From DASUCS01 sp041166365 (GTDB taxonomy: Bacteria > Actinomycetota > Acidimicrobiia > Acidimicrobiales > JACDCH01): a stretch of DNA of 17,624 nucleotides. The stretch's first letter is position 1; each line of letters opens with the position of its first letter. The stretch spans positions 1 through 17,624 of the forward strand of contig JBEEFX010000365.1 of assembly GCA_041166365.1 (NCBI GenBank), in the 5' to 3' direction. The notes beneath the pieces were generated by a model that did not search any database, was not told where the DNA came from, and saw only the letters and a program-made list of their open reading frames with translations. A program made the position numbers and the translations under genes. Below are positions 14,617 to 17,624 of this stretch, one piece after another.

Positions 14617-14624
14617 AAGGGGGG
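14617..14624 (+). promoter_or_regulatory. Strong ribosome binding site of the repeat protein
   Basis: AAGGGGGG ends 5 bases before the GTG at 14630. It decides the start and confirms that the plus strand, not the long antisense frames, is translated here. Confidence 0.8.
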
Positions 14625-14629
14625 TCCTT

Positions 14630-17624
14630 GTGAAGACGCGTTCCGTTTGGGCGCTCGCGGTCGTGGTGTTGGCGACCCTGCTCGTGGGTGTCGTGGGTGT
14701 CCAGCCCGCCTCGGCGGCTCCGGCCGTCAGCAGCATCTCGCCCACCAGCCTCGGCCAGGGCGCGGCCAACGTCGACCTCGTCGTCAACGGCTCCGGGTTC
14801 GACCCCACGCTGGGCGCGCCGTACGTCACCGTGTCCGGCACCGGCGTCACCGTGAACTCCACCGTGATGAACAGCGCCTCGAAGCTCACGGCCAACGTCT
14901 CCGTCGCGTCGGGCGCGGCCACCGGGCAGCGGACGGTCACCGTCCACCAAGGTGCCGGCGGCCTGACAACGGCCAACTGCACGAACTGCCTCACGATCAC
15001 GGCGGGCCCGACGATCAGCGGCGCACCCTCCCCGAGCTCCGCCGTGAACACCGGTGGACCGCCCACGCTCGTCACTGTCTCGGGCACCAACTTCGTCTCC
15101 GGCGCTGAGTTGCGCCTCCAGCGCCCGGAGTTCGCCGACATCGTCGCGACCGGTGTGATCGTCAACGGCGCCGGCACCTCCATCAGCGGCACCTTCAACG
15201 TCACCGGTCAGGCGGCGGCGTACTGGAAGGTCGTCGTCATCAATCCCGACAAGGGACGCGCCGAGTTCGGCAACCTCACCAACAGCGGCTTCCTCATCTC
15301 CGGCAGCGCGCCGACGCTGACCGACGTCGCGCCCGCGGAGCGCTCCGCCGGCACGACCGGCACGGTGCTGACCCTCACGGGGACGAACTTCGCCCGCGGC
15401 GCCACCGTGACGTTCTCGCCGAACGTCGGCGGCACGGAGATCACCACGAGCAACCCGACATGGGTCAGCCTGACCAGCTTCCAGGTCACCGTGAACATCT
15501 CCGGCAGCGCCCTGCCAGGTGCCCGCGACGTGACCTTCACCAACTTCGACACGCAACCGGACACGTGCAGCGGGTGTTTCACCGTCACCGGCCCGCCGTC
15601 CGTCACCGATGTCACCCCCGACTCGCGAGGCCAGGGTGCGCAGAATCAGCTCCTCGCCGTCACGGGTACGAATTTTGTCGACACGCCGACGGTCACGTTC
15701 TCCGGCTCCGGCGTGACCGTGGACAACGTGCAGTACGACGACGCCGAACACTTGCAGGTCCAGATCGACGTCGCATCCGGTGCCGCTGCGGGGTCCCGCA
15801 CGATGACGGTCACCAACCCTGACGGTGGTAGCGACACGATCACCTTCAGCGTCAACCTCGCACCGGTGGTCAGCAGCGCGACGCCCGCTTCACGCGGCCA
15901 GAACGCGCAGACGCAGGACATCGTCATCACGGGCGCCAACTTCGTGAACGGCGCCGGCCTGTCGGTCGTCTTCTCCGGTACGGGCGTCACGGAGGCGAGC
16001 CCCCCGACGTGGACCGACGCGCAGCACATCACGGCGCACGTCAACGTCTCGTCCACCGCGGCCACGACGGCGCGCGACGTGACCGTGACCAACCCCGACA
16101 AGGGTGTCGGCACCGGCACCGGCAAGTTCACGGTGACCGCCGGCCCGACCATCTCGAGCCTGGCGCCCAACGCGCTCGCCCGCGGCGTGAGCCATCACAC
16201 CGTCGTCGTCAACGGTGCGAACTTCCAGACCACGCCCACCATCAAGTTCTTCAACGGTGCCACCGAGGACACCAACATCACCGTGCACAGCGTCACTCGT
16301 GACAGCTCCGTGCACCTCACGCTCGACGTCTCGGTCCTCAATGCCGACACCGCGGGCAGCCGCGACGTGCTCGTCACCAATCCGGATGCCGGGAACTCGC
16401 TCGCCGAGGACGCGTTCACCGTCACCACCCCGCCGACGATCGACTCCATCACGCCCAACAGCGCGGGCCAGGGCTCCACGACCACCGGCGTGCTCATCGA
16501 GGGCTCCGGCTTCGTCGCCACCCCCACGGTCACGTTCTCCGGCTCGGGGGTCACTGCTTCCAACGTGCAGGTCAACAGCCCGACGGAGCTGTCGCTCACG
16601 GTGACCATCACCGAGTTCGCCGCCGGCAACTCGCGCGACGTCACCGTCACCAACCCCGATTCCGGCTCGGCGACCAAGCCGACCGCGTTCACCGTGATCC
16701 CCGGCCCGCACATCACGTCGATCACGCCGCCTTCCGGCGCGAACAGCGGCAGCGTCAGCATCACCAACCTCGCCGGCAGCGGCTTCGCCGCCAACGCACA
16801 GGTGACCCTCGAGCGCAACGGCTTCACGCCGGTGGAGATGCAGGGTGAGACTGTGAACGGCGGCGGCACCCAGATCTCGGGCACGTTCCCGCTGTCCAAC
16901 GCTGGGGCGGGCGGCACGCGCACGGCGCCCGGCGCGTGGTCGGTCAAGGTCGTGAACCCGAGCGACGCGGGCACCGACACGTTGGACAACGGCTTCACGG
17001 TCACGTCGAGCGCGCCGACGGTCACGGGCACCTACGTCCAGCAGCAGGGCACCTCGTTCCCACGAGAGATCACCGGCTCGAACTTCGCCGACGGCGCGGC
17101 CGTCACCGTGTCCGGCTCGGGCGTCACCGCCGGGACGGCCACCGTCACGGACGCCACGCACCTCACCGTGACGCTCACGGTCACCGGGAGCGCCGCGCTC
17201 GGGACGCGCAACATCACGGTGACGAACGCCGACACTCAGGCGGGCACGTGCACAGGCTGCCTAACGATCCGCACGAACCCGACCATCACCAGCGTGGACC
17301 CGACCGCACGCGGCCAGGGCACGACGCACAAGAGCCTCGCCGTCAACGGCTCCGGCTTCGACGCCTCGCCGACGATCACCTTCTCCGGCACGGGCATCAC
17401 CGTGCACTCGCTCATCCGCAATTCCGCCAGCCTGCTGACGCTCGACATCTCCATCGACTCGAACGCGGCATTGGGCGACCGCGACGTGACCGTCACGAAC
17501 TCCGACCAGGGCAGCAACACGCTCCAGGAGGGTTTCGCGGTCACGGCCAAGCCTGGGATCACCGACCTGAGCCCGAATGCCCGAGGACAGGGCGCGGCCC
17601 ATCAGAGCATCGCGGTCAACGGAT
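14630..17624 (+). CDS. Large secreted IPT/TIG-repeat surface protein, at least 998 aa (runs off right edge)
   Basis: Secreted protein built from tandem IPT/TIG immunoglobulin-like domains, probably an extracellular or surface adhesive or structural protein. Residues 1-29 are a classical signal peptide: basic KTR, hydrophobic core, cleavage expected after ASA (29). Ten complete repeats of 89-102 residues follow, starting near 30, 127, 227, 322, 411, 505, 601, 692, 794 and 883; an eleventh starts at 975. The consensus is P-x-I-x-S-x-x-P, often RGQGA, then V-x-G-x-x-F, TFSGxGVT, RDVTVTNPD and FTVT before the next repeat. CxxC motifs end repeats 1 (C117/C120), 3 (C313/C316) and 9 (C874/C877). No catalytic domain, sorting signal or stop is seen; these may lie beyond the window. 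The frame is open with no stop through all 998 codons and has strong G/C third positions. Ligand and role are unknown. Confidence 0.93.
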   Translation, partial: MKTRSVWALAVVVLATLLVGVVGVQPASAAPAVSSISPTSLGQGAANVDLVVNGSGFDPTLGAPYVTVSGTGVTVNSTVMNSASKLTANVSVASGAATGQRTVTVHQGAGGLTTANCTNCLTITAGPTISGAPSPSSAVNTGGPPTLVTVSGTNFVSGAELRLQRPEFADIVATGVIVNGAGTSISGTFNVTGQAAAYWKVVVINPDKGRAEFGNLTNSGFLISGSAPTLTDVAPAERSAGTTGTVLTLTGTNFARGATVTFSPNVGGTEITTSNPTWVSLTSFQVTVNISGSALPGARDVTFTNFDTQPDTCSGCFTVTGPPSVTDVTPDSRGQGAQNQLLAVTGTNFVDTPTVTFSGSGVTVDNVQYDDAEHLQVQIDVASGAAAGSRTMTVTNPDGGSDTITFSVNLAPVVSSATPASRGQNAQTQDIVITGANFVNGAGLSVVFSGTGVTEASPPTWTDAQHITAHVNVSSTAATTARDVTVTNPDKGVGTGTGKFTVTAGPTISSLAPNALARGVSHHTVVVNGANFQTTPTIKFFNGATEDTNITVHSVTRDSSVHLTLDVSVLNADTAGSRDVLVTNPDAGNSLAEDAFTVTTPPTIDSITPNSAGQGSTTTGVLIEGSGFVATPTVTFSGSGVTASNVQVNSPTELSLTVTITEFAAGNSRDVTVTNPDSGSATKPTAFTVIPGPHITSITPPSGANSGSVSITNLAGSGFAANAQVTLERNGFTPVEMQGETVNGGGTQISGTFPLSNAGAGGTRTAPGAWSVKVVNPSDAGTDTLDNGFTVTSSAPTVTGTYVQQQGTSFPREITGSNFADGAAVTVSGSGVTAGTATVTDATHLTVTLTVTGSAALGTRNITVTNADTQAGTCTGCLTIRTNPTITSVDPTARGQGTTHKSLAVNGSGFDASPTITFSGTGITVHSLIRNSASLLTLDISIDSNAALGDRDVTVTNSDQGSNTLQEGFAVTAKPGITDLSPNARGQGAAHQSIAVNG
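14717..17624 (+). repeat. Tandem array of about 90-100-codon IPT/TIG repeats with a higher-order duplication
   Basis: Repeat units begin near 14717, 15008, 15308, 15593, 15860, 16142, 16430, 16703, 17009, 17276 and 17552. Units 2 and 8 share a distinct subtype (VNGAGTSISGTF against VNGGGTQISGTF, then KVVVINP against KVVNP). Units 3 and 9, which follow them, share the ending DTQxxTCxGCxT. Units 4 and 10, next in order, share the RGQG-type opening. The same order therefore recurs with a period of six units, suggesting duplication of a multi-repeat block. Confidence 0.85.

Noticed and set aside
14173..17562. Series of long minus-strand frames with repeated VTPxPExVTVG-like segments
   Set aside because: The periodicity is the reverse complement of the IPT/TIG repeats, read in the antisense frame that shares wobble positions. 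The plus strand has a ribosome binding site, a signal peptide and a stop-free 998-codon frame.
1..17624. CRISPR array, tRNA or rRNA genes, transposase, integrase or prophage genes
   Set aside because: None was seen by eye on either strand; the only regular array is the protein-coding IPT/TIG repeats.

Overview
The window is high-GC DNA with strong G/C preference at third codon positions, frequent GTG (and one TTG) start codons, TANNNT-type -10 boxes and dense gene packing. This points to an actinobacterium. The gene mix (acyl-CoA dehydrogenase, MMPL exporter, TIGR03086-type metal-binding protein, fused two-half ABC exporter, large secreted IPT/TIG repeat protein) would suit an Acidimicrobiia-like or mycobacteria-related environmental lineage. 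The lineage is inference; there is no rRNA or other marker gene here.

Layout. (1) 1-3663, minus strand: an apparent operon running alpha/beta hydrolase -> MMPL/RND exporter -> acyl-CoA dehydrogenase (cut by the left edge), with gaps of 3 and 14 bases. This is a lipid/acyl-CoA unit. (2) 3689-6324, plus strand: a phytanoyl-CoA-dioxygenase-like Fe(II)/2-oxoglutarate enzyme overlapping by 4 bases a copper amine oxidase with an intact cofactor tyrosine, catalytic Asp and copper histidines. It diverges from unit 1 across 25 bases, with two -10 boxes that share bases. (3) 6329-7796: a two-gene unit (SDR dehydrogenase and TIGR03086-family protein, 4-base overlap) with a nearly identical long palindrome on each side. 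(4) 7811-9720: an unrecognised exported-looking protein (minus) diverging from an MFS transporter (plus). (5) 9585-13487, minus: a 1300-residue fused ABC exporter with one degenerate and one canonical ATP site; its 3' end overlaps the MFS gene antisense by 136 bases. (6) 13647-14381: a receiver-only response regulator converging on a 76-residue helical protein that resembles an isolated histidine-kinase dimerisation domain. (7) 14630 to the right edge, plus: a secreted protein of at least 998 residues, made of a signal peptide and ten complete IPT/TIG-like Ig-fold repeats plus the start of an eleventh. It has a higher-order duplication and CxxC motifs at the ends of some repeats.

How the genes may work together. 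Units 1-3 look like oxidative catabolism or tailoring of lipids and amines. The amine oxidase would release aldehyde, ammonia and H2O2, and an SDR is nearby, but no shared substrate can be read from sequence. The MFS and ABC genes are efflux or export systems. The receiver and the DHp-like mini-protein are candidates for a small phosphotransfer module. The same 8-base GGTACGGT motif lies upstream of the ABC gene, the receiver and the mini-protein, suggesting the same kind of promoter. Nothing here is a textbook defence island, prophage, transposon or CRISPR locus. The least conventional signals are the palindrome-bracketed two-gene cassette, the dioxygenase/amine-oxidase pair, the receiver plus DHp-like pair, and the modular repeat protein.
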